Positions 22,396 through 34,794 of a DNA stretch of 64,000 nt are shown piece by piece (position 1 is the first letter of the stretch; every line of letters starts with the position of its first letter). The stretch is from Siphonodentalium dalli (Eukaryota; Mollusca; Scaphopoda; Gadilida; Siphonodentaliidae). Below the pieces are notes generated by a model. It saw only the letters and a program-made list of their open reading frames with translations. It did no database searches and was not told the origin of the DNA. Location of the stretch: NCBI GenBank assembly GCA_032622095.1, contig CP136062.1:198653887-198717886 (forward strand), given 5' to 3'. Made by a program: the position numbers and the translations under genes.

Positions 22396-24364
22396 CAAAA
22401 TGATTATTTTAATCATAGTTTTAGAAGGGAAATTTTGGGAACAGCATTCTCAGAAAGTATACAAATTTAGAGGAAATGAATAACTGTTATAAAAAGTACA
22501 TCATCTGAACAACAAGTAGTAAAAGGGTGTAATGGCAATTTAATTGAGTTCAAAACGGCTTTAAGAATCTCAACATTATGTTAGAGGCCATTACATTGAA
22601 CTGTTACATCAAGGAACTAGCCCAATATTCGTATTCAGGTCAGTCCACTCAAGCTGGGAGCAATCAACAATAATAGACCAGTGTTAGATATAGCTGGTAA
22701 GCTGGGAATTTGGCTATGGACTTGCGACCTAAAAGTGAGACTAAAACTCATCTCAGACCAAAGGTTTATATCAATTCTTGTTGATCATGGCAGTTATTTG
22801 TGCGCATATCTGTATCTCTCACCCACAATACTGCGTGGCAACATAAAATGAGAATTAAGCCAGCATTATTAAGGAATTGGGCACATGCAGACTTTGTAGC
22901 AATCATTATTATTTGCTACATGGTAACTGATTGTTTGAGTGAACATGATTACTTATTTTTACTTTCTCTGTAATATTCCCTTTCATGCTTGATCAAAGAA
23001 CCATGATCTTGCAGCTTTGTCTTTAATTATTCAAAAGACGTGTGTAATAGACTTGAACATACATATTTTCATAAAAATCTTTGTGGGCGAAAAATCGCTT
23101 AAGCCAGGTAAAAGTTGCGTGAGCACGTGTGCAAAATTTCTAGGCCTGGGAGAGAATAACCCTACTACTGTAAAAGTACATTTAATCGTGGTGGTCCAGT
23201 TTTCGTGGTTGTTGATAACCGACAACATTAAAAACCCCACGAAAAAATGTTATCTTCGAAACTATTGTGGTCGCCATTTTGAGAATGTCATGCAGTCTAT
23301 TGACCTGATGTACATTCAAAGCCTAGGGAGTTATGCTATGAGAAGAGTGTGAGATTATGGTTTATGTAATACAATTCCGTTGTTAACAATCTCAATAGTT
23401 ATCAACAAAAGCTTGGACACTCGACATACTGATTAATTATATACCTATAGTGTGGATGCACAATTTCCGATGGATTGCCGAGGTGTCTGCACTTCTACTA
23501 GTTGGACTTGATTGTTATTATTGGGGGTTGGGAGCGAACAGTTAGAACCGATGGGCCCACAAATTTACAAACACACGAAAAAGTCATAAATGGCTGAACC
23601 ACAAATATTGATACCAAAAAATTTAAAGCCAATCACAGTAATAGCATTTGAATTTATCTGTACTAGTACAAGTATACTTCCATACTATTTGGAAAAGTGA
23701 CATATATTTCATTTTTTTCAAGAACATAAAAGATCATCCCAAACATTTTACAATTCAGATCTGATGATGGGTGACATTAAGGTAATGGAGGCCAAAATTT
23801 AATAAATAGATACCCAAATAAATTTAACAAATAGAGACCCAAAATAAGGACCATACACAATGGATTTTTCCTGGAAAATTAATAAATGTATGGGGAGTAG
23901 TATGTTTAATTGGATCCTGAGAGTGCTGCCATAATACATCAACTAGTCATGTCTATGAAAAAATTTAATATTAGAAGATCTTTGCTATCAACATAGAGTC
24001 AACAGATCAAGTGCACTCAGGCCTAAACAAAAAGGACCTTGGACTAATATACCAAATTATCGCAGACAAATTGTTCCCCGTTCTGATGACATGATTTTTG
24101 AAGTGGATGCATGACCCTGGAGCAGTTTAATAAAATTTAGAAAAGAGTTTAGATTTCCACCCCCCCCCCCCCCCCCCAAAAAGACAAGATTTTATATATG
24201 CTAAAAGTAGAATTTTGACACTATTGGAAAATTGACTCCCAATGAGTTGAAAAGATGCCAAAATGTTCCGATAGGATCATCAGCAGTTACATCTCATCAC
24301 GTTTCGGCTTGTTACAAAGTCTCTTTTTAGACCTTATATATGGAAAACTGGAACTCAAACATAC

Positions 24365-24535
24365 CTGGAGCATACATTTATCCATCCATCAAATAGATAA
24401 TATCCTAAACTTTTCTTCTTTGCCATGTACCGCCGAGTGCGCATCAATGAGTCATGTTCATCCATGTCAAAGTTCTCATTGGTGTACATCAAAGGCATCT
24501 CATCCAGATCAACAATGTCATCTCTAGGTCGAGTT
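24365..24535 (-). CDS. ATP9: ATP9-like P4-ATPase, N-terminal exon (visible exon 1)
   Basis: Cytosolic N-terminal tail of a type IV P-type ATPase of the ATP9A/B class, putative phospholipid flippases of Golgi and endosomes (family knowledge). The exon runs from an acceptor (ttcttttag) to a donor (CCAG then GTATGT) and is 171 nt. It starts with the last base of a codon and ends two bases into one. The peptide contains DLDEMPLM, closely matching the vertebrate ATP9B N-terminal motif. An in-frame ATG at 24571-24573 would allow an unspliced start, but the strong acceptor and the longer N-terminus of relatives favour an unseen upstream exon. Gene identity is firm; the protein start is not resolved. 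Confidence 0.85.
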
Positions 24536-24756
24536 CTAAAAGAATCAGAATAAAGAATGGTATGTAATGCCACTCTTTGTCATGTTTTATCAGAAGCAAT
24601 GTTTCATACTCCAGTCAAGAATAAACTTTGATGACTTCCAGGATTTTAAAAATATTTTTACAGAAGCAAGTCTTGGGTCATTCAAATTTCATCACAAACT
24701 TCATCGGACATCAGCTAACCAGTAAACAATAATGTTCACAAAGATCAAGTCTGGAT

Positions 24757-25212
24757 ATACCGGTAGTGTGTCTGACATTTGCAGAATGAGGTACGAAGAG
24801 GGTAAATTTTGTGACGCTATCCAGCACAGCAGGTTAGCATCACCAAATTCACCCTCTGGGGACCTCATTCTGTTTAGGCCTCATCTTCTGGGAAGTATTT
24901 ATAGTCTCAAATAAACATTGTTTTTATTTTAGTTATTTTTTCCCTTCTGTTCAGCTTCTATATCCCCTAATTTTCACAAGATAAATTGCATAATCGAGGT
25001 GACTAATGGGTGAACATCACCAACTTCAACTGGGGAACTTCAATCTGATCCTAGGTCTCCCATAGCAGTTGAGGCATAAGCAGAATGAGGTTCCCAGAGG
25101 GTGAATTTAGTGAAGCTAGCCCACACAGACTACTGTGTGGGCTGGCATTACTAAATTCTCCCTCTGGCGACCTCATTCTGCAAATGTCAGACATGCACAC
25201 TATATTCAGGCG
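24757..25212. mobile_element. MITE, GTGTGTCTGACATTTGCAG family, copy 2
   Basis: Left gtgtgtctgacatttgcaga, right tctgcaaatgtcagacatgc. Two local hairpins (gaggt.c..agaggg.gaattt with complements) are separated by a spacer containing cttctgggaagtatttatag. It lies just upstream of the first visible ATP9 exon. Confidence 0.68.
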
Positions 25213-25367
25213 AGACAAAGATGCAGAGTGGAAATGCAGGATCAATTCCATTTTATTGAATATATGTACATGTGTATATTCAGGCTATTTATTGCATATA
25301 TGTACATGTATAATACTATAAGATGTATTGAGGTTCCATCCATTAGCATGACAATAATCACAATTCT

Positions 25368-25602
25368 TTAACAATTCATGATGGGAGCTGCACTAATGCA
25401 GAATTAAGATCCTGTGCCAGTGCATTCTCTTATATCTGTGAGTCTCCCATAGGGAGCCTCGCATACATGTATAAGAAAATATAAGAGAATGCACCGGTGT
25501 ACAAGGACAAGGTACATGTAAATATTGTTAGGCCAATGCATTCTCTTTTATATGCAAATATATAAGAGAATGCATTGGCACAGTATTTTCACAAAATTTC
25601 AG
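25368..25602. mobile_element. CCCTTTCATGA-family MITE, diverged and right-truncated
   Basis: Starts TTAAcaattcatgatgggagc, holds both hairpins (the second lacks its centre), and stops at acaaaatttcag, where the next element's TTAA begins. Confidence 0.65.
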
Positions 25603-26002
25603 TTAACCCTTTACCCAACAGAAGGGCCCTGTGCCAATGCATTCTCTTATATATGCGAGTCGACCATAGGTCGCCTCGCATATATAAGAGAATGCATTGG
25701 CTTAACACATTAAAAATTATAAAATTGTTAAAGAATGTAAGAAAAAATGGTAAAAAGTGTTAAAAAAAGATTTTTTTTAGGCCAATGCATTCTCTTATAT
25801 ATGCGAGGCGACCTATGGTCGACTCGCATATATAAGAGAATGCATTGGCACAGGGCATAACTGTAACTATCACAGTGTGGTCAAGGAGCCGGTTCCAATG
25901 ATATCCATATTTGTATGGTTCTATTGAGACAGACCGAAGATATTTTAGGCTGTTGAAGCTTTATTTGGCCGGTTTTGGCCGGTTTGTTGGGTAAAGGGTT
26001 AA
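25603..26002. mobile_element. piggyBac-like MITE, CCCTTTACCCAACA family, copy 3
   Basis: TTAA both sides, 400 bp, nearly identical to copies 2 and 5. It abuts and seems to have truncated the diverged MITE at 25368-25602. Confidence 0.88.
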
Positions 26003-26286
26003 ATAACTTACTGTAGCATCACAAATATCTTATTTATCTAAAAAATAAGAACCGTATGTAAAATTTAAATGCATATAACTGTTAACAGGTATGTGGTGAC
26101 AAGGAAGGTTTGGAGACACCACCCCCCCCCCCAACATTGGCCAAAATGTTCAACTCTTGGAAATTTCATTTTTGACAGGATAGTGGTTAGATATTACAGA
26201 CTAAGATTAGGTTACTTTTATTCTGATAGTAATTACAACCACAATTTTTGGGGGAAATTAGTTTTAGATCAAAAGTTAAGCCTGAG

Positions 26287-26545
26287 AAATAGGGTGTCTG
26301 TCATTTGCTGAATGAGGTCCCCAGAGGGGAAATTTATTGATGCATCACCAAATTTACCCTCTGGGGACCTCATTCTGCTTAGGCCTCAACTTCTGTGAAG
26401 TATCAGAATCTAAAGTCTCAAATTTGTTTTTTAGTTAATTTTTCCCTTCTGGGAAGTTTCTATATCACCTAATTTTCAGAAAATAAAATGCATAATCTAG
26501 GTGACTAATGAACATTACCAACTTCAACTGGGGAATAAATGAGTT
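26287..26545. mobile_element. MITE, GTGTGTCTGACATTTGCAG family, truncated
   Basis: Starts gggtgtctgtcatttgctga with the hairpin gaggtccccagaggg and complement, then the usual spacer; ends at caacttcaactggggaa with the right half lost. Confidence 0.6.
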
Positions 26546-27235
26546 TTCAAAAGACTTTGAATTCATCATATCCAGGACAATTACAGATGATCAAAGGTAG
26601 AGTATTCAAGAGAGTCAGTCCGGCTATGGAAAACGACATGTCACTGAAACTACTACATGTATAACTACTATAAATGTATATCAATAAATGAACAAACTTT
26701 GTCATGAATGGCATACGATAGCCTAATTAAATATGCACCTTGCTGACTGAGCCACCAGATGTGTATGGGTTGTGAAGACCCATGTAACCATGTTCTGTGT
26801 TTGTGCAAGTGCTAGCTAAGAAATTAGCTACGGCAAAAGCCATAGAAGCAAATATAAAATTTTGTGCAATTTGAAAGCAATGCTGTGGAAGTAAAATGGC
26901 AATAACAAGAGATGAGTACTTGTGCTGGGTGTTGTGAAGTTGGTCATGTCATTGCTTGCAGGTGAGAAAAATTTAAGCAATAAAGGGATTTAGAAAATTC
27001 CCAGTGGGTAGTCTGTGAGGTTTTTTCCCCACCTCCGTTCTTGCTCCATAGATTCTGTATATTGTTGGGTAATAAAGCAGTCTGGGTATGACAGGCAGTG
27101 CATGATACATGTATATTAGGAACGATTGAATGATAATCAAGGGTCGATCATTATAGGCTTCAAATCAAATGATATTCTGGTCCCATATATATTTATGCTT
27201 GATAATATTATGATATGGTCACCCCTTCTCTCTCC

Positions 27236-27500
27236 TTAACCTTTTATTTACTCAGTGACAGGTACATATAGTTCCCAATGAATAATTTCATATTATATCT
27301 TCATCAAAAGGCCATAGTTGAACTTATTATCTTATTATTTCCCTCAATGTATAAAAATCCTTCTCCACTTGTATTAATTATCTGTTCATCTATCTGTCAT
27401 CAGCATATATATCCTGACACCCCTCCACATTAAAAATAGACCATTCCAATGTAAAGTTTTATAACTTATGGGAGAATCCATTAAGTAATGAAAGGGTTAA
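27236..27500. mobile_element. TTAA-flanked MITE, CCCTTTCTATAC-related family
   Basis: TTAAccttttatttactcag at the left; gggagaatccattaagtaat then gaaagggTTAA at the right; 265 bp, with ttattatcttattatttccc inside. The right end matches 29562 and the element at the window start. Confidence 0.65.
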
Positions 27501-28552
27501 AGTTAAAATCCCAAGACTTTTCTTATCATCTGAACACACCTGTCAAGTGTTCTACATGTATGTCAGTGAGTAAGTATCCTATCATCAAAGGATTAAGAAA
27601 GAAAAATAGATCACAAGGTCACAGTTGTGGTTGGGGTTTTCCTACAGACACTATTTTAAACCCCTACCTGTAGCTGATTTTGTTCATGGTTTTCAAGAAA
27701 TTCTTTGAAAAACTTTTCATAAAAATAAATAAAAAAAAAACACTTTTCAATGTCTCAGAATTGATCTGTTGGAGCCATGTATTTTTATACATAGACAAAC
27801 AAACATTTATCTTAGCCCAATCTTGCAGATAAAATATAAAGACATGAACAACTACGGGCATAGGAAAATATCATTATATAATTAAAAAAAAATCGAACAA
27901 ACCATGTTTCGACCCAAAAGAACGTTTATTATGCTCGAGAATTTTATAATGTTCCACATTTATATTCATATACATGTACATGGAGAAGGCATGTCTTTAT
28001 CTGTACTACTACTGTGGGAACAATTCCATATTTTGGGCACACCTTTTCCAGCTTCAATTTGGGGAAATTTAAAGTCATGCATCCAACGGTCTTTGGCCAA
28101 ATCTAAAGACTGGATCGAACCCTGATAATCAGCAGATCATACATGTAGGAAGTGAACAAATTTTCATGGAGATATGGATGGAGAGGAGACCCAAACCTCA
28201 TGATTATAAATTTGACGCTGCAGCAATCACTGTGAGTAGTTATATCGATCAGCCAATATGTATGCAAACAATCAAACTGGAAGCAGAAATTAATCAAAGT
28301 TTATTGTTGTTAACCTCCTCAATTTAGGAGAGCATATATACAAATGACAATTATATACAAGTTACATAAATATGCATGCAAATGTAATACTAGTCACAAT
28401 ATTAATATAACAGTGTTTATGCCATGTCACACGCATGCGCCAGGTCTGATATTTTCAAATTCCATGTGTTAAGGTGGTCGGTGATAATCTAATATAGAAA
28501 TGCCAGTTGTCAACAACAACAAAAAAAACAAAAAACAAAAAACAAAACCAAA

Positions 28553-28815
28553 CCTGATTAGCAATATCACATGCGTGTGATTTAGCGAAATAAAATATTT
28601 ATTGCAGATCAAAGTTGAGTATTGGAACTTTCGAATGTGAGTCGTCATATTAACTTGTCGAGTGAAAGTTGATGAGCGTTTCTGGAAATAAATTAGCAAA
28701 ATCACATGCGTGTGATCGAGCGAAATAAAACTTCCAAATAAAATATTTAGTCAATATCAAAGTTGAGTATAAGAAATTGAGAATGTGTTTCGTCATATCA
28801 CCGTATCGAGTGAAA
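28553..28815. repeat. Two tandem diverged repeats of about 130 bp
   Basis: Both contain atcacatgcgtgtgat, gcgaaataaaa and atcaaagttgagtat, followed by cgtcatat and tcgagtgaaa. Unique function not evident. Nothing coding was recognised between 26550 and 30300 other than the weak frame near 29123. Confidence 0.6.
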
Positions 28816-29122
28816 TTAGACAAAGATTTCAGACATCGAATTCAGACAGTAGCATGAAAATGGCCTATTTAAGACATATGTCAGGTATAATGTGAATGTG
28901 TGTGTATGATGGATACTATGTAACACGCAAATGGCCAAGCTGCATGAAAACAGTTTTGATGTGACAATAGGCGTGTTGCCGATTGCTGGTGATCATGCAT
29001 TAATTATCTTTGAACTATCGACCACAATGTACGTGTGTATATATAGAGGTTTCTTGTGTGAATCATTATAGCAAAAACAAATTATTTATAGATAGCTTCG
29101 AATTGTCCATCAGCCGAGACCA

Positions 29123-29349
29123 TTGGGTGTAGATCGTAGAACGTTGACAGCCTTGCTCGCATGCAGAAGGAATGTTGAGGTCGAGTCGACGATGAAATCC
29201 AGAGGAAAATCCGATATATTTAATATGTTACATCTTGAACCTAAAAGCATGGCACACAAGTCGTCAACGGTAAGCGAAGCCATGAACATGTATATTGGAA
29301 TTCCGAATCTGTTCGTTATGAAATCCCAGATGATTAGATATCCCATAGG
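29123..29349. other. Unassigned stretch with protein-like frames on both strands
   Basis: About 220 bp of higher G+C than its flanks. The plus frame contains RRTLTALLACRRNVEVEST and SRGKSDIFNMLHLEPKS; the minus frame contains MASLTVDDLCAMLLGSRCNI and NVLRSTPNGLG then stop. Neither resembles a protein I know, and no convincing splice frame links either to a gene. It may be a remnant of an exon or transposon. Confidence 0.2.
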
Positions 29350-29562
29350 AAATGTTCAGATAATAACAACAAATGTTGAACTTATTATCTAAACATTTCC
29401 CTCAATAAATAGGGCTCCTTCTGCACTTTTATCTACAATTTATTCTACATGTATCTGTTGTCTACTTTTATCATCTTAACATCCCTCCAAATAAATAATA
29501 GACCATTCCAATGTACATTTATTAACTGACTCGGAGAATCCATTTAGTATAGAAAGGGTTAA
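29346..29562. mobile_element. TTAA-type MITE, CCCTTTCTATACTAAATGG family
   Basis: Begins with the inverted pair ggaaatgttcagataataac and ttattatctaaacatttccc and ends ggagaatccatttagtatag then aaagggTTAA. A recognisable left terminus is absent. Confidence 0.6.
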
Positions 29563-30309
29563 GGTGGAACAGAGTTGGTTTGTTTCAGGCTTCAGCATTG
29601 GCAGCCATGGAACATTTTTTCAAAAATAAATCTTTTGTAAACAAGGGATTTTTCTGACAGATGACAGGGGCAGAATATCACCTTGAATATCGGTTCTGTT
29701 TCCTATAGGAAATAGCAAAGTTTTTCCCAATTATTTATCAACCCAAAATTCCCAGTTTATGTACCACTTCTAAAAACTTTGTGGACAAAATTTATTACTT
29801 CCCCTCAATGTACATGTATTAGAGATCCATACACTCCACTCGCGCATACATGTATATAAATATGCTCAGAATTGATTATGAAGTCCAAGTGTCTGACAAT
29901 AGACTCTTTTTCAACACTTGTATTCTGTATATAATATGTTGCAGGAGCAGAGTTTTGTCTGATGTCAACACGTGGTCTGTGTTTTAGTTTTCATCACTGA
30001 GTTGTCAATTGAGTTGTCTTGTATCTGTGATATCTAATTCAGCCAACAATATATCTTATACATGGGGGGAAATACTTATATTTTGCCCATTTTTAAAACA
30101 AATGTTTTTTTCTAGGGTGATATGTGAATTGGAAATGTTGCAGTCACAATTTAGGAAAACCATGCCTACTTGTGATTCCCATTTTCCCCAGTTCTCACCC
30201 TCTAAATTCCCAATGGTAATCCCCCAGAGCTGTTACCAAAAGGGTTGAAAAATCCCTGTAAACAAAGCAACATGTCCAGACAAGTGGATTCTTTTAAGAG
30301 CCTGGGACT

Positions 30310-30760
30310 TTGATAAGCGTAATTTGGAAAAATAAACTAAATGAATTTCTTGATGAAAACCTCTGGACAGAAACTTTCAAAACAGACTCACTGGATTCTA
30401 TAAACAATATATATCGTAATATAACAAAATCCCTCACAGATGCATCTGATTCAATAATTCCGAATAAGACTACCGGTATCTCCGCTCATTGCAAACTGTT
30501 CTGAACAGAGGAAATAGGAGCAAAAAATTGTGAATGCCATCAACTGAAAAGGGCTTGGCAAAGCAGATCCGATAAAAGGTATTATGAAAAACACCAGAAA
30601 GGTTTAAATTAATTACACAAAACTCATTTTAACTGCCAAATTAGAAAAACAGAAATCTGTTGCTAAATCACTTTCTAACTGCTCACAAAATAGTTTAAAG
30701 AAAACATTAAATAAATCTATCAATGAGCATTGCAAATCAGCCGTCCTGCCATCGGAGAAA
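30310..30760 (+). pseudogene. Degraded LINE fragment (linker before reverse transcriptase)
   Basis: Frame from 30310 reads WKNKLNEFLDENLWTETFK, then NIYRNITKSLTDASDSIIPN; after stops it continues with LKRAWQSRSDKRYYEKHQK. This resembles the region between endonuclease and reverse transcriptase of non-LTR elements (Trp-rich helix, IP.K, then basic KRAW). Several stops; not a functional gene. Family not assigned. Confidence 0.4.
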
Positions 30761-30794
30761 TCGATTTAGATGACAGTGTCGCGGACCTCCATAA

Positions 30795-32524
30795 TTACCG
30801 AGAACAACCGAGAACAAGTCCAAAATTAATAAATAAGTCATAATAATGTCCAAGTATAGTGTATATATCACTCTTAAGTAGATATTGTACCATATTTGAC
30901 CATTTAAATGACATATATGTAGTTATTTTACGTATACCGAGAACTTGAAACGTCGCCGCCATGTTCTCGGCTGGCGGTAACACAAAGGCATGAGTCGTGC
31001 CTAAGTGTGAATTAATGGGACCTGGGTCTGTTTGGTGATTAGAATTAATTGAGTTGTGTACACTAATATGTGTTACTGTTTGTTAATCACTGCGATGTGC
31101 GATTGCATAACATTGTAGGTGAGAAATATATTAAAGAAATAATTACAACTGATGCAAAAAAACACCTTCTGTAATCTGTCACTTGGAAGAACAAATCCTA
31201 CTTCTCAAATCAGCAATTGAAACTGGATCTATAATTGGTATCGACGGAGCATTTAATCTTGCATCTTGCTATGTAACAACTATTATTTTTAAAAACCCTA
31301 ATATTATAAGGAAATCAACTTCAGATCCACCAATACTTTTAGGACCTTTATTGTTGCATTGGGATGGTACTTTTTAATCTTACCATCGGTTTTTATCTTA
31401 TTTATCAAGTAAATTAGCAGGCATTTCACAAGATAAGTAACATTTGGAACTGGTGATGAAATGTAACTTATGAATGCCATAACATCTTGTTTTCCAAACA
31501 GCACGCATACACTATGCACACGCCATCTTAAGGACAATCTTCTCCATAATATAAAAAAGATCGACAATGACGAGACTGTGCAAAAAGTAATCAATAAGGT
31601 TTTCAATACAAAGACTGGACTTCTGACGACAATTGACAATGGCAGACATATGATGAGACAGAAGCTGACATACTTACGCAAAACAGACGATATTTGACAA
31701 ATTCATTCATGCCGAGATTACGAACTAAAATATTTGACGCTCGAAAGCAAAATAAAAACATTCCTAAATTTTGGACTAATAACAATTGTGAATCAATGAA
31801 TAATATTATTAAATTATCAACCGATTGGAAAATATTAAAACTCCCAGACTTAACAGACAGACTTTATGAAATTGTAAATGATCAACTCAGGGATATTAGA
31901 AGTGCGCTGCACTCAACTGGTGACTTTCAGTTAACGGAAACATTCAAAGTAAGACATCAAATTTGGGTAAACTTGCCACTGGAACGAAGAGATAGACGTC
32001 TAAAACAAATTCTACAATTCGTATCAGCTCCTTCGACTGTTTTGCTATCAACAGACGAAACAAAAAAGTCCCAAAGGGCAATGTCACACACTCCCCTTAG
32101 ATGGGGTAAATGTGCCGAGTCTCAAATGGTGGAGCTCGAGTGCTGTAATAAGTGAAACAGCACAAGCACTTTAAACAAAACATAGGGGCAAGTTGTCTGC
32201 CGGTCCAAAGCCCGGATAAAAGCTGATGGAAGTTTAAATTCGTGTCAAACCGAGAAGACACTACAAACCGAGAACCAGCTTAATTATCAAACCGAGAAGA
32301 CACAATAAACCGAGAACAAGCTTAATTAATTAAGCCGATACGCTGTGTGTTAAACGAGATCGTCGCTCGGTGGCGCTTACAACTTTGTTAACAATATGTC
32401 GGTTAAATGCATAAAAGTAAACATTTTAATGAAATATTGATGTCTACTGTAGATATTTCAAATAAAACACTATATTTAATGTATATAAGGCATTTTAAAC
32501 CTTGTTCTCGGTTGTTCTCGGTAA
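30795..32524 (+). mobile_element. MULE-like DNA transposon with 24-bp terminal inverted repeats
   Basis: The ends are TTACCGAGAACAACCGAGAA plus CAAG and the exact inverse at 32501-32524. 1,730 bp. Within each end ccgagaacaa occurs twice, and further ccgagaa motifs cluster at 32250-32310. It encodes remnants of a Mutator-like transposase (31183-32155). No convincing target duplication is visible in the flanks, so it may be rearranged or old. Confidence 0.75.
31183..32155 (+). pseudogene. MULE-type transposase, broken into at least three frames
   Basis: Three pieces in order. Piece one, near 31183-31377, has GIDGAFNLASCYVTT and GPLLLHWDGTF, and runs after a stop into YHRFLSYLSSKLAG. Piece two, 31470-31697, has NAITSCFPNSTHTLCTRHLK, the FP...LC..H.K pattern that ends the MULE DDE core. 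Piece three, 31694-32155, has NNNCESMNNIIKLSTDWK and an acidic/basic C-terminal helix set. Order and motifs fit a Mutator-like transposase of the type common in marine invertebrates (family knowledge). Stops and frame shifts make it inactive. Confidence 0.75.
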
Positions 32525-32527
32525 ATA

Positions 32528-34390
32528 GGGTGACCCCAGTGTCGAGCTTACAAATATAGATGTGACCACAGATATAGTTATGCGACACCTGCTCGAACTG
32601 GACACATCAAAATCTCCAGGAGAAGACCAGCTACACCCAAGAGTCCTAAAAGAAGCAGCAAGTAGTATCTGTCCTGCCATAACATATCTATTAAAAAGAT
32701 CCCTGGCCACAGGGGAAGTCCCAGCAGACTGGAGAGCAGCAACAGTATGTCCAATATTCAAGAAGGGGAATAAGAAGAAAGTTGAAAATTACAGACCCGT
32801 CAGCCTCACAAGCATAATCTGCAAATTAATGGAAAAAATCATCAGGGATAAACTTATGGAATACATAGAGAATAACAACATACTCTCAGAACACCAACAT
32901 GGATTCTGGGCAAAGCGATCATGCGTCACACAACTATTGGAGGTACAGGATGACTTCACCAGATCCATAGACGAAGGACATAACATCGATGTAATTTACC
33001 TCGACTTCAGAAAAGCCTTTGACACCATCCCACATAAGCGACTTATGGAAAAACTACACACAGATAGAATCAGGAGCAACATCCATCGATGGCTACAGAA
33101 CTTTCTGAAAAACTGGAGGCAAGCAGTCAGAGTCAACGGAGCTATATCATCAGTGGCAGACGTTACCAGCGGGATCCCCCAGGGCTCAGTGTTGGGACAA
33201 GCACTCTTCCTTGTATACATAAACAATATCACAACTGAAATAACCTCTCGATGCAAACTGTTTCGCAGATGATACAAAACGCTATACAGAAATAACGGAC
33301 GAGCAAGACCACTTGCAACTCCAGCAAGATCTAAACAAACTATCCGACTGGTCAGAAAGATGGCTACTGAAATTCAATGCAGCTAAATGCAAGGTCTTAC
33401 ACATCGGCAAAGACAACCCAAAGTTTGCATACTCAATCAGTGACTCCAACAACAATATAGAAATCCAATCCACAGATACTGAGAAAGACATTGGTGTTGT
33501 CTTTGACACAGGGCTAACCTACAATCAACATATATCATCGTCAGTCAACAAAGCAAACCAGAGAATTGGAATGATTCGAAGAACTTTTAACCATATAGAC
33601 GAGGAAATGCTGAAAATCCTATTCAAATCACTCATCAGACCAATGGTGGAATATGCTTCATCCGTTTGGAACCCACACCTCAGAAACATCAGATTGCCAT
33701 CGAAAATGTCCAAAGAAGAGCAACTAAATTATCAACAAAAAACAAGCTAAAAAATTTGGACAATGAAGAAAGAAATAAAATGCTCGGATTACCAACGCTG
33801 CACTAACGACGAGAGAGGTGTGATATGATCCAAATGTACAAGATCATCAACCAGAAGGACAAAGCAGTACCAGGTACTCCCATCATTAAAGAAATCACTC
33901 TCAAACAGAACAAGAGGCCACAAAGAAAAACTACAGAAAGAAATTCATAAAAACAATAGCCCAGCAAATAGCTTCATTCCACGCAGTACAAACAACTGGA
34001 ACAACCTGACAGAATTATGCATTGGAGCAACCAATAAATTTTATTTCAAGTTCAACAACGAGAAACCAAAATCGTAATGTTTTTAATACGCACTGAACAT
34101 ATAATCAAGTCACCAGACACCACAGATACATGTACAGTAGCTAAAATTGTGTTAAGAACTAAAGAAGAGGTCACTACAAGCCGGTAGGCTTTCTTCAACC
34201 GAAGATCACAGGTAAATCACAGGAAACAATAGAGGTTGATAACCTTCACCTTCTACTATGTTATTGTTGCATAATCATTGCAATCACTGTTTATATGTAA
34301 CTGGTACTTGTACCACTTTATTATCCTGCCTGTATAGGCGTCTTGATTGACATAATAAAACATCACATCTTATCCTATCTTATCTACTCT
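32528..34390 (+). pseudogene. CR1/L2-like LINE, 3' half, frameshifted reverse transcriptase
   Basis: Frame 32562-33272 carries SKSPGEDQLHPRVLKE, NYRPVSLTSIICKLMEKII, VIYLDFRKAFDTIPHKRL and SGIPQGSVLGQALF, which are reverse transcriptase blocks. A one-base shift near 33262 places FADDTKRYTEI in another frame. The protein resumes at 33313 (DWSERWLLKFNAAKCKVLHI, DIGVVFDTGLTYNQHI, RPMVEYASSVWNPHL) and decays after 33750. The C-terminus is GLPTLH...RRERCDMIQMYKI, typical of CR1/L2 elements. The 3' end shows aataaaacatcac and short ttatcctatc repeats near 34375. Confidence 0.85.
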
Positions 34391-34794
34391 ACAGAGACAA
34401 GACTTCAACCACAATAGCAAGGGGAAAAACTCTATCTTGTAGGGTTATCACATGCTACCAAGGTCACTGGCACAGTAATATGGCAGTATCCTACCTACAG
34501 CCATTTTTTTGTACATGCCTTTCGCAAAGAGACAACAGAAAATGCTTCGCAAATGAAACCTAGCGTCGCGGTGATATCAAGAAAACATAAGGTGATATAG
34601 TCAATGCGATGGCAAATTTATGTAAGTCACAGGTGGTCAGATTGATGTATAAGTCATAATAAATAACAATGAAGGCCTATCTGGAGATCGCAACGATCGA
34701 TAACGTAAGAGAATAGCACCTAGAGAATACAGCACCAGCAGTTAAAGCACCAGTGACATTAAATTAATCAGCTACAGATGATTACGAAGCCAAC

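Noticed and set aside
23017-23352. 111-codon plus-strand frame
   Set aside because: Falls in intronic sequence between ATP9 exons, holds repeat-like text (cgtggttgttgataaccgac) and matches no family I know.
24571-24573. In-frame ATG as the start of the ATP9 protein
   Set aside because: It precedes a strong acceptor (ttcttttag) and would add residues unlike ATP9 N-termini; an upstream exon is more likely, though not found.
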